DNA from: an uncultured Pelagibacteraceae bacterium
GTDB lineage: Bacteria; Pseudomonadota; Alphaproteobacteria; Pelagibacterales; AG-422-B15
Reading direction: 5' to 3'
Assembly: GCA_902584215.1 (NCBI GenBank)
Contig: CACHYW010000010.1
Span: 1-36,300 of the forward strand
Length of the DNA stretch: 36,300 nt
Positions 28,003 to 36,287 of this stretch are shown here, in pieces. Position numbers and translations under genes: made by a program. The notes below the pieces were generated by a model that saw only the letters and a list, made by a program, of their open reading frames with translations, was not told the origin of the DNA and made no database searches. Position 1 is the stretch's first letter. Every line of letters begins with the position of its first letter.

Positions 28003-29505
28003 ATGGCTATATTTGCAGAGTATACGAATTATGACGGCGTTGGATTAAGTGAGTTAATAAAGAAAAAAGAGATTTCTCCTATCGATCCCTTAGACTCAGC
28101 AATTGACCTCATTGAAAGATTAAATCCAAAGCTCAATGCTGTTCACAGGACCATGTATCACTATGCATTTGAATCTATAAATAGGAATAGTAATCTCAAA
28201 GGACAATTTGCAGGTGTTCCAATGCTATTAAAAGATATGGACAGTTCACTTGCTAATTACAACATGATGCAAGGAAGCAAATACCTAAAAAATACCAAAA
28301 TGAACTATGATAATGAATTAACCAGACAGTTTCGAAACTCTGGGGCATTAATATGCGGCAAATCAGCAACGCCGGAATACGGATTAATGATTACGACAGA
28401 ACCGCTTGAATTTGGACCTACAAGAAATCCATGGGATTTAGATATAACTCCAGGAGGATCATCAGGTGGTGCAGCATCAGGTGTGGCAGCTAGACTTGTT
28501 CCATTTGCTCATGCCAGTGATGGCGGTGGATCAATTAGAATCCCAGCCGCATCTTGTGGTTTAATAGGATTAAAACCAAATAGAGCAAGAACTTCTTTTG
28601 GACCTTCACATGGTGATAAGTGGGGAGGCCTAACACACTCAGGCATTGTGTCCAGAAGTGTGCGCGATACAGCATACATGTATGATGAAATATTTAAAAA
28701 TAGCATTGGTGATCCCTACTGCGTTCATTATGAAAAAGGCAGCTTGGTAGAGGCGTTAAATGATAGAAGAAAACTTAAAATTGGCTTTAATTTAAAAAGT
28801 CCTCTTGGAGTAAACCCATCAAATGATGCAATAAAAGCCGTAAAGTTTAATGCAAAACTCTGTGAAGATTTGGGACACAATGTTGAAGAAATGAATTTTA
28901 ATTACGATGGTCTTACAGCTGCGCGCGCATTTACAATTGTAATTACATCTCATGTAAGTCAAATGTTTAATGAATTAAGGGATGTGGTCGGTCGTAAATT
29001 TAAATCATCTGAGATAGAGACAACAACTAGATTGTATAATTATTTAGGCAATACTTTTCGAGCTAGTGACTACACTTGGGCACGGTATACCATGCAATCA
29101 ATTGCACGCTCTGTGATGCAATCAACCGATAAATATGATGTAGTATTAACTCCTATTATTTCAGAATTTCCTCCCAAAATTGGAAAAATAAGACCTGATA
29201 AAAAAGCAGAAATTCGTGCTAAAATCATTATGGATTTAAAGCTGGGATTTATATTCAAAATAAAACCATTACGTGATGCGATTTTAAATAGTTTAGCGCC
29301 AGACAGTCTTTGGTATGCGCCAGATGCGATGTTACAGAATATAACTGGCCAACCTTCTATCTCAATTCCTACTTACTGGTCAGATAATAATATTCCATTA
29401 GGTGTTCAATTTGCATCAAGATATGCTGATGAATATACCCTTATATCATTGGCAGCTCAACTTGAAGAGGCAGCGCCATGGATACAGAGAAAACCAAATC
29501 TATAA
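28003..29505 (+). CDS. Amidase signature family hydrolase
   Basis: LLKDMD lysine, GGSSGGAASGVAARLVPFAHASDGGGSIRIPA. Confidence 0.93.
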   Translation: MAIFAEYTNYDGVGLSELIKKKEISPIDPLDSAIDLIERLNPKLNAVHRTMYHYAFESINRNSNLKGQFAGVPMLLKDMDSSLANYNMMQGSKYLKNTKMNYDNELTRQFRNSGALICGKSATPEYGLMITTEPLEFGPTRNPWDLDITPGGSSGGAASGVAARLVPFAHASDGGGSIRIPAASCGLIGLKPNRARTSFGPSHGDKWGGLTHSGIVSRSVRDTAYMYDEIFKNSIGDPYCVHYEKGSLVEALNDRRKLKIGFNLKSPLGVNPSNDAIKAVKFNAKLCEDLGHNVEEMNFNYDGLTAARAFTIVITSHVSQMFNELRDVVGRKFKSSEIETTTRLYNYLGNTFRASDYTWARYTMQSIARSVMQSTDKYDVVLTPIISEFPPKIGKIRPDKKAEIRAKIIMDLKLGFIFKIKPLRDAILNSLAPDSLWYAPDAMLQNITGQPSISIPTYWSDNNIPLGVQFASRYADEYTLISLAAQLEEAAPWIQRKPNL

Positions 29506-30177
29506 ATTTTTTCTTTTGATCTGATCATTAAAACAAAATGTTAACGAAAAGATGCTAATAACATGTATGCTCGCAATAGCTTTTTGCATCAATACATTTT
29601 GAACTAAAAGCTCTTCACTGAGACGTGGGCTACCAGCATTTAATTGGTAAATCACATATATTGCTGTGGAAATAAGAAAAATAATATTAATTATAGTATA
29701 TTTATTATCAGCATCACTTAAGAAAAAGGCAATAACAAAGAAAGCGGATGCTGGGATAAGCCATCTAAATGCATTAATAGCAAAAAAAGCGTGTGCCTCC
29801 CTATAAAGATCGTGTGGTGTGAGTGCTACACCAGCAAAAAAAACCATTCCTATAAAAAATAATACAGCCGCTATGTATGCACATATATATGATGTTTTAT
29901 TTTCTCTAAACAAAGATGGAATAAAAAAACTTGAGATACCCACTAACAAGAAACAAAAAAGAGCTGTGTTAAAGAAAAAGGAAGAGATATTATTAATATC
30001 TCCCGCAAAAGTAATATAACCACCTAATTCACTTAAAAAATTGTGACTGAATGAGTACCCTACTTGATTTGGATCATGAATATTGCCTCCAGGAAAAAAG
30101 AAAGAAGCAATTATCACGGAGGTGACAAAAAAAATTGATACAAAGCGAATAATGTAAACTGTCCAAAATTTAGTCAT
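29500..30177 (-). CDS. Integral membrane protein, paralogue C of a tandem triplet (DUF998-like, tentative)
   Basis: Shares FFPGGN...NFLSELG...SSFFFNTAL...FIPSLF...GVALTPHDLY with the next two ORFs. Confidence 0.75.
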   Translation of the reverse strand: MTKFWTVYIIRFVSIFFVTSVIIASFFFPGGNIHDPNQVGYSFSHNFLSELGGYITFAGDINNISSFFFNTALFCFLLVGISSFFIPSLFRENKTSYICAYIAAVLFFIGMVFFAGVALTPHDLYREAHAFFAINAFRWLIPASAFFVIAFFLSDADNKYTIINIIFLISTAIYVIYQLNAGSPRLSEELLVQNVLMQKAIASIHVISIFSLTFCFNDQIKRKNL

Positions 30178-30885
30178 TTATTGACCTTCCTTAATGAGTT
30201 TATTGAGTCCAAAAGTGAATATAAATACTGTTACTAGCATTAGACTTATCATGACTTTCTGAAGTACTACATTAAATATTAAAAAATCCATTGTATAGAC
30301 TTGGAGAAAACGTTCTCGATCATTTAATGCGTCTATAGGTTGAAAATCTCCTAGATAGTAGGAATAAATACCTACTGCAATAAACAATAAAATGCCGGTT
30401 GATGCATAAAAATTAGATAGAGGACTGAATATGAACGCAAAAACATAAAATAAGATTGCTAGAGTATAAAGATTAAATGCAGCTGTAGTTGTAAATATGT
30501 GTGCATCAAAATAAATATCACCAGGAGTTAAAGCAACTCCAACAAAAAAAATACATGCAGGAAACATGAACAACGTCCCTAAACAAGCAAAAATAAACGA
30601 GACTTTACTCTCACTAAATAGCTTTGGAATAAATAGAAATGATATACCTTGCAGTAAGGTCATGTACATAGCGGTGTTCCAGAAAAAAGATGAAAAGAAA
30701 TTAAGATCTCCAGACATTGTTTTATGAAAACCAAGTTCACTTAAGAAGTTTTTATGAAGAGAATAGCCAACTTGATTAAGCTCTATATGATTTCCCCCAG
30801 GATAAAAAAATATTGCAATAATAACAGCAAGTACAAAATAAATAGAAGCTATCCGAAGTATATCCACACACCAAAATTTAGTCAT
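30178..30885 (-). CDS. Integral membrane protein, paralogue B of the triplet (start at MTKFW preferred over the 30906 start)
   Basis: FYPGGN...NFLSELG...SSFFWNTAM...FIPKLF...GVALTPGDIYFDAH; ATG overlaps the upstream stop (ATGACTAA). Confidence 0.75.
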   Translation of the reverse strand: MTKFWCVDILRIASIYFVLAVIIAIFFYPGGNHIELNQVGYSLHKNFLSELGFHKTMSGDLNFFSSFFWNTAMYMTLLQGISFLFIPKLFSESKVSFIFACLGTLFMFPACIFFVGVALTPGDIYFDAHIFTTTAAFNLYTLAILFYVFAFIFSPLSNFYASTGILLFIAVGIYSYYLGDFQPIDALNDRERFLQVYTMDFLIFNVVLQKVMISLMLVTVFIFTFGLNKLIKEGQ

Positions 30886-31588
30886 TAATAAGACGTCTAT
30901 ACCCAAATGTGAAAATTAAGATGCTAACCATTGAAATAAGTGTGATAATTTTTTGCCAAACCACAGAAATGATAAAACGATTGTAATCAATAAAATCACC
31001 AACATTTTCTAACTCAAATGGATTAAAATCAGGTGGAGGTTCACTTGTTTCAAAGATTGTGTATAAAGCAACATTTATAAAATAAATAAAAGCAACAATA
31101 GTATATTTATTGCTGATCCTACTAAGCAAAAAAGCAATAGTCATGAATAGAACACCTATTGTTTGTGCATTAAATGCAAGAATAACAAACCAAACATGCT
31201 CTTCGAAGTAAATGTCAGCAGGTGTCAATCCTACCCCAATAAAAGATAGTCCTGCTATAACAAATAATACTGCTGCAATGATTGAGAGAATATAACTTTT
31301 TTTGTTATCCTTAAATAATTTTGGGACAAAAATATGTGTTACTGCACAAAGCCCTAATACCAATAAAGAACTGTTAAATAAAAAGCTTGAAAGATAGTTT
31401 TGTGTCCCATCTTTCGTAAATGTGATTCCCAAGTCACTAAAAAAATTTTCAGAAAATGAGTATAATTCCAGTTGAGGATTAAACAAAGTCCCCCCAGGAA
31501 ACAATGCCATTGCTATCGCATTTGTAATAATAAAATAGATTACCATGAATCTTAGGGCAAAGACTGGAATATAGCCAAAATTTAACAT
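30878..31588 (-). CDS. Integral membrane protein, paralogue A of the triplet
   Basis: LFPGGT...NFFSDLG...SSFLFNSSL...FVPKLF...GVGLTPADIYFEEH. Confidence 0.75.
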   Translation of the reverse strand: MLNFGYIPVFALRFMVIYFIITNAIAMALFPGGTLFNPQLELYSFSENFFSDLGITFTKDGTQNYLSSFLFNSSLLVLGLCAVTHIFVPKLFKDNKKSYILSIIAAVLFVIAGLSFIGVGLTPADIYFEEHVWFVILAFNAQTIGVLFMTIAFLLSRISNKYTIVAFIYFINVALYTIFETSEPPPDFNPFELENVGDFIDYNRFIISVVWQKIITLISMVSILIFTFGYRRLIND

Positions 31589-31594
31589 TGAAAC

Positions 31595-31675
31595 TTAACT
31601 ACTGAAACTTGATATGAAAATAAAGGCCACAAAAGCAGCGACCATTATGTACATTATTTTATTGTCTAGATTCAT
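31595..31675 (-). CDS. Possible 26-aa single-TM microprotein MNLDNKIMYIMVAAFVAFIFISSFSS
   Basis: Short ORF 6 nt upstream of the triplet; the longer 31595-31831 ORF overlaps the opposing DUF962 gene and is unlikely. Confidence 0.3.
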   Translation of the reverse strand: MNLDNKIMYIMVAAFVAFIFISSFSS

Positions 31676-31689
31676 GAACGAAATATAAT
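31662..31689 (+). promoter_or_regulatory. Candidate promoter for the DUF962 gene
   Basis: TTGTCT (31662-31667), 16-nt spacer, TATAAT (31684-31689), ATG at 31699. Confidence 0.5.
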
Positions 31690-31698
31690 GTTTATTAC

Positions 31699-32040
31699 AT
31701 GGAAAATCCAGCCAGATATACAAATTATAAAGATTTTTTTCCCTACTATTTACGTGAGCATAGTAAGAAAAACACGCGCATTCTTCATTATATTGGAACA
31801 GGATTAGCACAAATAATACTTTGGAGTGCAATTATTACCCAAAGTTGGCTGTATATTCCTCTCGCACTAGTGTGCGGGTATACGTTTGCATGGATAGGAC
31901 ATTTCTTTATTGAACATAATAAACCTGCGACATTTAAATATCCATGGTGGTCTCAAATTGGTGACCATCATATGACATGGCTTATGTTAACGGGTAGATT
32001 AAAAAAGAGGCTTAATGAAGCAGGAGTCTCCGGAAGTTAG
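31699..32040 (+). CDS. DUF962 / Mpo1-like membrane protein
   Basis: YLREHSKKNTRILHYIGTGLA...WIGHFFIEHNKPATFKYPWWS. Confidence 0.9.
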   Translation: MENPARYTNYKDFFPYYLREHSKKNTRILHYIGTGLAQIILWSAIITQSWLYIPLALVCGYTFAWIGHFFIEHNKPATFKYPWWSQIGDHHMTWLMLTGRLKKRLNEAGVSGS

Positions 32041-32468
32041 ATACTTATAACCGTCCCTAAAAAGAAAATAAATAAAATTATTTGAGAGAATAGCCACAAG
32101 CTTCCTCTAACTGACGTATTTATTAAATATATATGCCATATAGAATGGATAACTCTTAATAAAAAGTATAGCCATGCACAAATTATTAAAAAAGTGTTCG
32201 ATAGATCAAGAATGATTATAAGACCAACTAAAAAATAAAAAATAATAGTGAATTCAAACAAATTACTAATATTATTTTTTAACAATCTAAGTTTTATTGG
32301 AGCATCCTCATAGGGCTCCCTCGGAATACCACTCTCTTCCCACTCTTTAGATTTCCTTGTTAAATCAACAGAGGCAATGGTATGCAATAAGCCCACCGCA
32401 AATGTTAATACAATTAATCCAAAGGTTGGGAAAAGAATGTTTTCAAACATCACATCATGACAGAGCAA
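32037..32468 (-). CDS. MAPEG family membrane protein (second copy)
   Basis: NNISNLFEFTIIFYFLVGL, RVIHSIWHIYLINTSVRGSLW. Confidence 0.75.
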   Translation of the reverse strand: MLCHDVMFENILFPTFGLIVLTFAVGLLHTIASVDLTRKSKEWEESGIPREPYEDAPIKLRLLKNNISNLFEFTIIFYFLVGLIIILDLSNTFLIICAWLYFLLRVIHSIWHIYLINTSVRGSLWLFSQIILFIFFLGTVISI

Positions 32469-32887
32469 GCTCTATAAGCCATCCAACCAAGAATGATGGT
32501 TGATGGTAGCCAAAATAGAGTCCGCACAGGAATTGCAATTACAGGAATCACTTTATTATAAAAAATGTGCGTAATCGTATGCGCAACTCTTAACCAAAAA
32601 AACCACGTGGCCAACAACACAAAATAGCCATCAACATTACCTGTTACATAGATCATGATGCACACGACATAGAAAAAGATCGGAAATTCAAATAAATTGG
32701 TCAGATTTCTCTGACTGTTTTGAATAGTTTCACCACCATTATCAAATGTGGGAATTTTAAAGTCTTCTTCTTTACTTTTTTTATCGATAATAATGGATTT
32801 AAGCCTCAGAGTAGTCCCAAAGGCAAATACCGCTAAAGAGAGCCATAACATATTGATGACAGGCTCAAAAATTAATTCAGGCGACAT
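32450..32887 (-). CDS. MAPEG family membrane protein (first copy)
   Basis: QRNLTNLFEFPIFFYVVCIMIY, RVAHTITHIFYNKVIPVIAIPVRTLFW. Confidence 0.8.
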   Translation of the reverse strand: MSPELIFEPVINMLWLSLAVFAFGTTLRLKSIIIDKKSKEEDFKIPTFDNGGETIQNSQRNLTNLFEFPIFFYVVCIMIYVTGNVDGYFVLLATWFFWLRVAHTITHIFYNKVIPVIAIPVRTLFWLPSTIILGWMAYRACSVMM

Positions 32888-32972
32888 AACAAACTCCTTG
32901 ATTGAAATAAGAATCCAGTAAATTATATATATATCTATATTTTAAACCATATTTAATGAAAGGAGGTGGTCT

Positions 32973-33071
32973 ATGTCTATCAGTAGTATAGAGGAGCTTT
33001 GCTCGAGTAGTGAGATTCCATGTGATTGTAGATATGGAAACCTCCACTTTTTGAGTGGAGCTCCGTTTTAA
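32973..33071 (+). CDS. sORF MSISSIEELCSSSEIPCDCRYGNLHFLSGAPF
   Basis: ATG 4 nt after a 10-nt perfect SD, ends TAA just before the terminator. Confidence 0.45.
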   Translation: MSISSIEELCSSSEIPCDCRYGNLHFLSGAPF

Positions 33072-33077
33072 CTACAG

Positions 33078-33108
33078 TAAGCCCCCATTAACTTGGGGGC
33101 TTATTTTT
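33078..33108 (+). terminator. Strong Rho-independent terminator
   Basis: TAAGCCCCCA-TTAACT-TGGGGGCTTA followed by TTTTT. Confidence 0.9.
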
Positions 33109-33475
33109 ATATCTTTAGATTAGGTTTAAATTTTCTTGTCTTATTTTTATCATTGATTGCAATGTATGAAAATTCCCCCACTGCTACATCAACTTCTTTT
33201 TGATTCATTTCAGATCTTTTTGCAGTAATTTTAAAAATCATTTTGGATTGCTTAACACCAACTACAGATCCATAAACATTAATAAATTTACCAACGTGCA
33301 TTGGGTTTTTGTATTTAACTTTTGACTCAACAAGTACTGCATTGCCCTTTGATACCAATTGGGTCATGTAAATTCCTGCGTGCGCCATTTGTTTTACTAC
33401 CCAAGCTCCATGTGCTGTGCCATAAGGATTGCTATCTGGTGGTTGGCAAATATTTCTAATAATGAGCTTATCCAT
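33107..33475 (-). CDS. Hotdog-fold thioesterase (PaaI/acyl-CoA thioesterase-like)
   Basis: GTAHGAWVVKQMAHAGIYMTQLVSKGNAVLVESKVKYKNPMHVGKFINVYGSV. Confidence 0.8.
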   Translation of the reverse strand: MDKLIIRNICQPPDSNPYGTAHGAWVVKQMAHAGIYMTQLVSKGNAVLVESKVKYKNPMHVGKFINVYGSVVGVKQSKMIFKITAKRSEMNQKEVDVAVGEFSYIAINDKNKTRKFKPNLKI

Positions 33476-33830
33476 AATTTTTTCTATAATAGTTTATTAA
33501 ATATATCGCTGACAAACAACCAACTATATTTGCAATTCCTTCCATCATCACAAAATCGCGAAAAGGAATAAAAAAATGTATAAACTCAATAAAAACACTT
33601 GTGACCAGAGCCAGGCTAATGCCAAATACAAAATCATTGTTTTTATTGTTAGCCAACTGTGCCAGGGCGCCAAGTATGAAAAATGAGATAAAGTGTATTC
33701 CATAATCACTAATTAAATTTGCCACTTCTCTTACTGTAGAGTCAACGGGCACAGGTCGCACATATGAGTAATAAAGATAAAATAAATAAAAAAAGAAGAT
33801 TAGTCGCAGAGGATTTGCTAAAATGCTCAT
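33468..33830 (-). CDS. VanZ-like membrane protein
   Basis: DYGIHFISFFILGALAQLA...EFIHFFIPFRDFVMMEGIANIVG. Confidence 0.75.
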   Translation of the reverse strand: MSILANPLRLIFFFYLFYLYYSYVRPVPVDSTVREVANLISDYGIHFISFFILGALAQLANNKNNDFVFGISLALVTSVFIEFIHFFIPFRDFVMMEGIANIVGCLSAIYLINYYRKNYG

Positions 33831-33856
33831 GAACGTACTATAAGTTTATATATAAA

Positions 33857-34534
33857 ATGAGCAATATATTAATCATAGGAGCTAATCGAGGTCTGGGACT
33901 TGAGTTTGTAAAGCAATACAACAATACAAACCATAATATCATTGCAACTACTCGAAATAAAGAGAACTCAACAGAGTTGAATGAAGTTAATAATATCGAT
34001 GTCGCTGAACTTGACTTAACTTCTGATGCAAGCGTGAATAATTTTGTAACAAGTATCGGGTCTCAAAAAATTGACATACTCATTCACAACGCAGGAATTT
34101 TTAGTGACGAGCAATTAAAAGAAGATCTTGATATAGATGTCTGGATGAATGAGATGAGAATAAATGCTGTGATACCTATAATTCTTGCACGAAAATTAAA
34201 AAATAACTTAAAAATGGGGTCTGATAAGAAAGTGGTTTTTATATCTAGTCAAATGGGAAGCATTGATGATAATTACTCTGGTAGATTTTATTTTTATCGC
34301 TCATCAAAATCAGCTCTTAATTCTGCGGCAAAAAGTTTATCTATAGATTGGAAAGAAGATGGTATATCTGTCCTAATTTTGCACCCAGGATGGGTAAAAA
34401 CAGATATGGGTGGCACAAGTGCCAAATTAGACATACCAGAGAGCATTACTCAAATGATCAATGTTATAAATGAACTAAATCTCGATAACTCTGGCTCATT
34501 TTTAAATTATGAAGGAAAAAAGCTTGAATGGTAA
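33857..34534 (+). CDS. Short-chain dehydrogenase/reductase (CsgA/C-factor-like)
   Basis: ILIIGANRGLGLEFVKQY, NAGIF, YRSSKSALN, HPGWVKTDMGG. Confidence 0.9.
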   Translation: MSNILIIGANRGLGLEFVKQYNNTNHNIIATTRNKENSTELNEVNNIDVAELDLTSDASVNNFVTSIGSQKIDILIHNAGIFSDEQLKEDLDIDVWMNEMRINAVIPIILARKLKNNLKMGSDKKVVFISSQMGSIDDNYSGRFYFYRSSKSALNSAAKSLSIDWKEDGISVLILHPGWVKTDMGGTSAKLDIPESITQMINVINELNLDNSGSFLNYEGKKLEW

Positions 34535-35154
34535 AAGATCATACACACGATAAACCTGATTTCTATAATGATCTTGATAAGACTTATGAAAATATTTGGG
34601 ATCAACTCATAATTGGTAAATCAAAGTCAAAATCTGAATTACATCAAGGTTATGTTTCAACATTTAATGACTCATTTCCATCGATTAGAACAGTAGTACT
34701 CAGACATGTTGATAAGAAAAATAATACCATAAGTTTTCATACGGATATCCGATCCAGTAAAATTGATGAAATCAAAAAAAATAATGCAGTAACCATGCTG
34801 TTTTACGATCATGGCAAAAAGATACAAATTAAAGTATCGGGAAAAGCTGAAATCAATCATAAAAACGATAAAGCAAAATTAGCCTGGGATAACTCAAGGT
34901 CATTTAGTAAAAAATGTTATGTTGTTGAAAAGGCACCTGGAACCCCCTCAGATGAACCAACTTCAGGGTACCTGCCAGAGCATGAAAACGAACTGCCGGA
35001 CGATGATCTTTTACAAAACGGTTACAACAACTTTACTTTAGTGGAAATTCAAATTCACTCGATTGAGTGGCTTTATTTGCATCGTCAAGGTCATCGCCGA
35101 GCATTGTTTACATCCACAAATGGCAGTTTAAACAAGGAATGGCTAACGCCATAA
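34528..35154 (+). CDS. Pyridoxamine 5'-phosphate oxidase-like FMN-binding protein
   Basis: SIRTVVLRHVDKKNNTISFHTDIRSSKIDEIKKN...WLYLHRQGHRRALF. Confidence 0.8.
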   Translation: MVKDHTHDKPDFYNDLDKTYENIWDQLIIGKSKSKSELHQGYVSTFNDSFPSIRTVVLRHVDKKNNTISFHTDIRSSKIDEIKKNNAVTMLFYDHGKKIQIKVSGKAEINHKNDKAKLAWDNSRSFSKKCYVVEKAPGTPSDEPTSGYLPEHENELPDDDLLQNGYNNFTLVEIQIHSIEWLYLHRQGHRRALFTSTNGSLNKEWLTP

Positions 35155-35190
35155 TAGTGTCTAAATAAAGCAAGAAAAGGTTAAATAGTT

Positions 35191-36027
35191 TTGAAATATT
35201 TGTCAGAAAATAGATATAAAGGAGAGATAAAAGGTTTGGTATTAGACTGGAGTGGAACTACTGCTGACGCATACGTGATTGCTCCAACTATAGTGTTTGT
35301 TGAGGTTTTTAAGAAACAAAAGGTTGTAATCTCCATGGAAGAGGCAAGAGAACCCATGGGTTTACGAAAAGATTTACATATAAAAGCACTCACAGAGAAC
35401 GCTGAAATAAGAAAGCGCTGGAACATAGTACATGGTAAAGACCCACAAATGTCTGATGTTGAAAATATGTACGCAGATTTTGTTCCACTGCAGCTTAAAT
35501 GCTTAAAACAATACTCAAAATTATTACCCGGAACAGCAGAAGTAATTAAACGGGTTCAAAATAGCGGTATAAAAGTTGGTTGCACAACTGGTTTTGTGCG
35601 GTCAATGGTTAATATTTTAGAGGAAGAATCAGCAAAACAGGGATATGTCCCTGATGCGTCAGTTGCAGGTGATGATGTTAAAAATGGCGTTCGGCCCCTT
35701 CCCCACATGTTATATAAAAATTTAGATATAATGAATATAGAATCCATTCAATCAGTTATAAAAGTTGATGATACTGTTTCAGGAATTGGAGAAGCAATTA
35801 ATGCTGGTTGTTGGGGTGTTGGTGTAACGCGATATTCGAATTATATGAATATAAATTCCTTAGAAGAAGCTGATGAACTGAGTAAAGAAGAAATTGATAT
35901 GAAACAAGGATATGCAAAAGATCTGCTTTATAAAGCAGGTGCGCATTACGTAATAGAAACTATTGCAGATATCGAGGCCGTTATTTATGATATTAACAAA
36001 AGGCTTTCACGTGGTGAAGGGCCTTAA
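35191..36027 (+). CDS. phnX: Phosphonoacetaldehyde hydrolase (phosphonatase), TTG start as annotated
   Basis: LVLDWSGTTADAY nucleophile motif; EPMGLRKDLHIKAL carries the Schiff-base Lys. Confidence 0.92.
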   Translation: MKYLSENRYKGEIKGLVLDWSGTTADAYVIAPTIVFVEVFKKQKVVISMEEAREPMGLRKDLHIKALTENAEIRKRWNIVHGKDPQMSDVENMYADFVPLQLKCLKQYSKLLPGTAEVIKRVQNSGIKVGCTTGFVRSMVNILEEESAKQGYVPDASVAGDDVKNGVRPLPHMLYKNLDIMNIESIQSVIKVDDTVSGIGEAINAGCWGVGVTRYSNYMNINSLEEADELSKEEIDMKQGYAKDLLYKAGAHYVIETIADIEAVIYDINKRLSRGEGP

Positions 36028-36287
36028 AAGTTGATTACAAATTTTTCTTGTTCCTCTGTTTCAATTGTACCTGGCCGGCAATTCCTTACATGATTTATGC
36101 ATTGGTTTGAATCTAGTCCTAGTGCCTTTAAAATAAGTGAAGCAAACATTCCAGATCTACCTAATCCAGCATAACAATGCAGGTAAACATTTTTATTGAG
36201 TTCTAACTGAGTAACACAATCTCTGATAATTTGACTATATTCATTTTTTTTAATCTGAGCTGGAATACCATAGTTTTTTATGGGCAT
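36024..36287 (-). CDS. Dual-specificity/tyrosine phosphatase-like protein, 5' end probably beyond the window
   Basis: HCYAGLGRSG (HCX5R) motif. Confidence 0.8.
   Translation of the reverse strand: MPIKNYGIPAQIKKNEYSQIIRDCVTQLELNKNVYLHCYAGLGRSGMFASLILKALGLDSNQCINHVRNCRPGTIETEEQEKFVINF

Larger units (their letters stand above)
32958..33108 (+). ncRNA. Candidate independent small structured transcript with embedded 32-codon ORF
   Basis: SD AAAGGAGGTG at 32959-32968, several hairpins, strong terminator at its end, opposite strand to both neighbours. Confidence 0.5.

Noticed and set aside
31595-31831. 78-aa minus-strand ORF as annotated in the ORF track
   Set aside because: Its N-terminal two thirds is antisense to the well-supported DUF962 gene; only the last 26 codons are outside it and are treated as a separate low-confidence microprotein.
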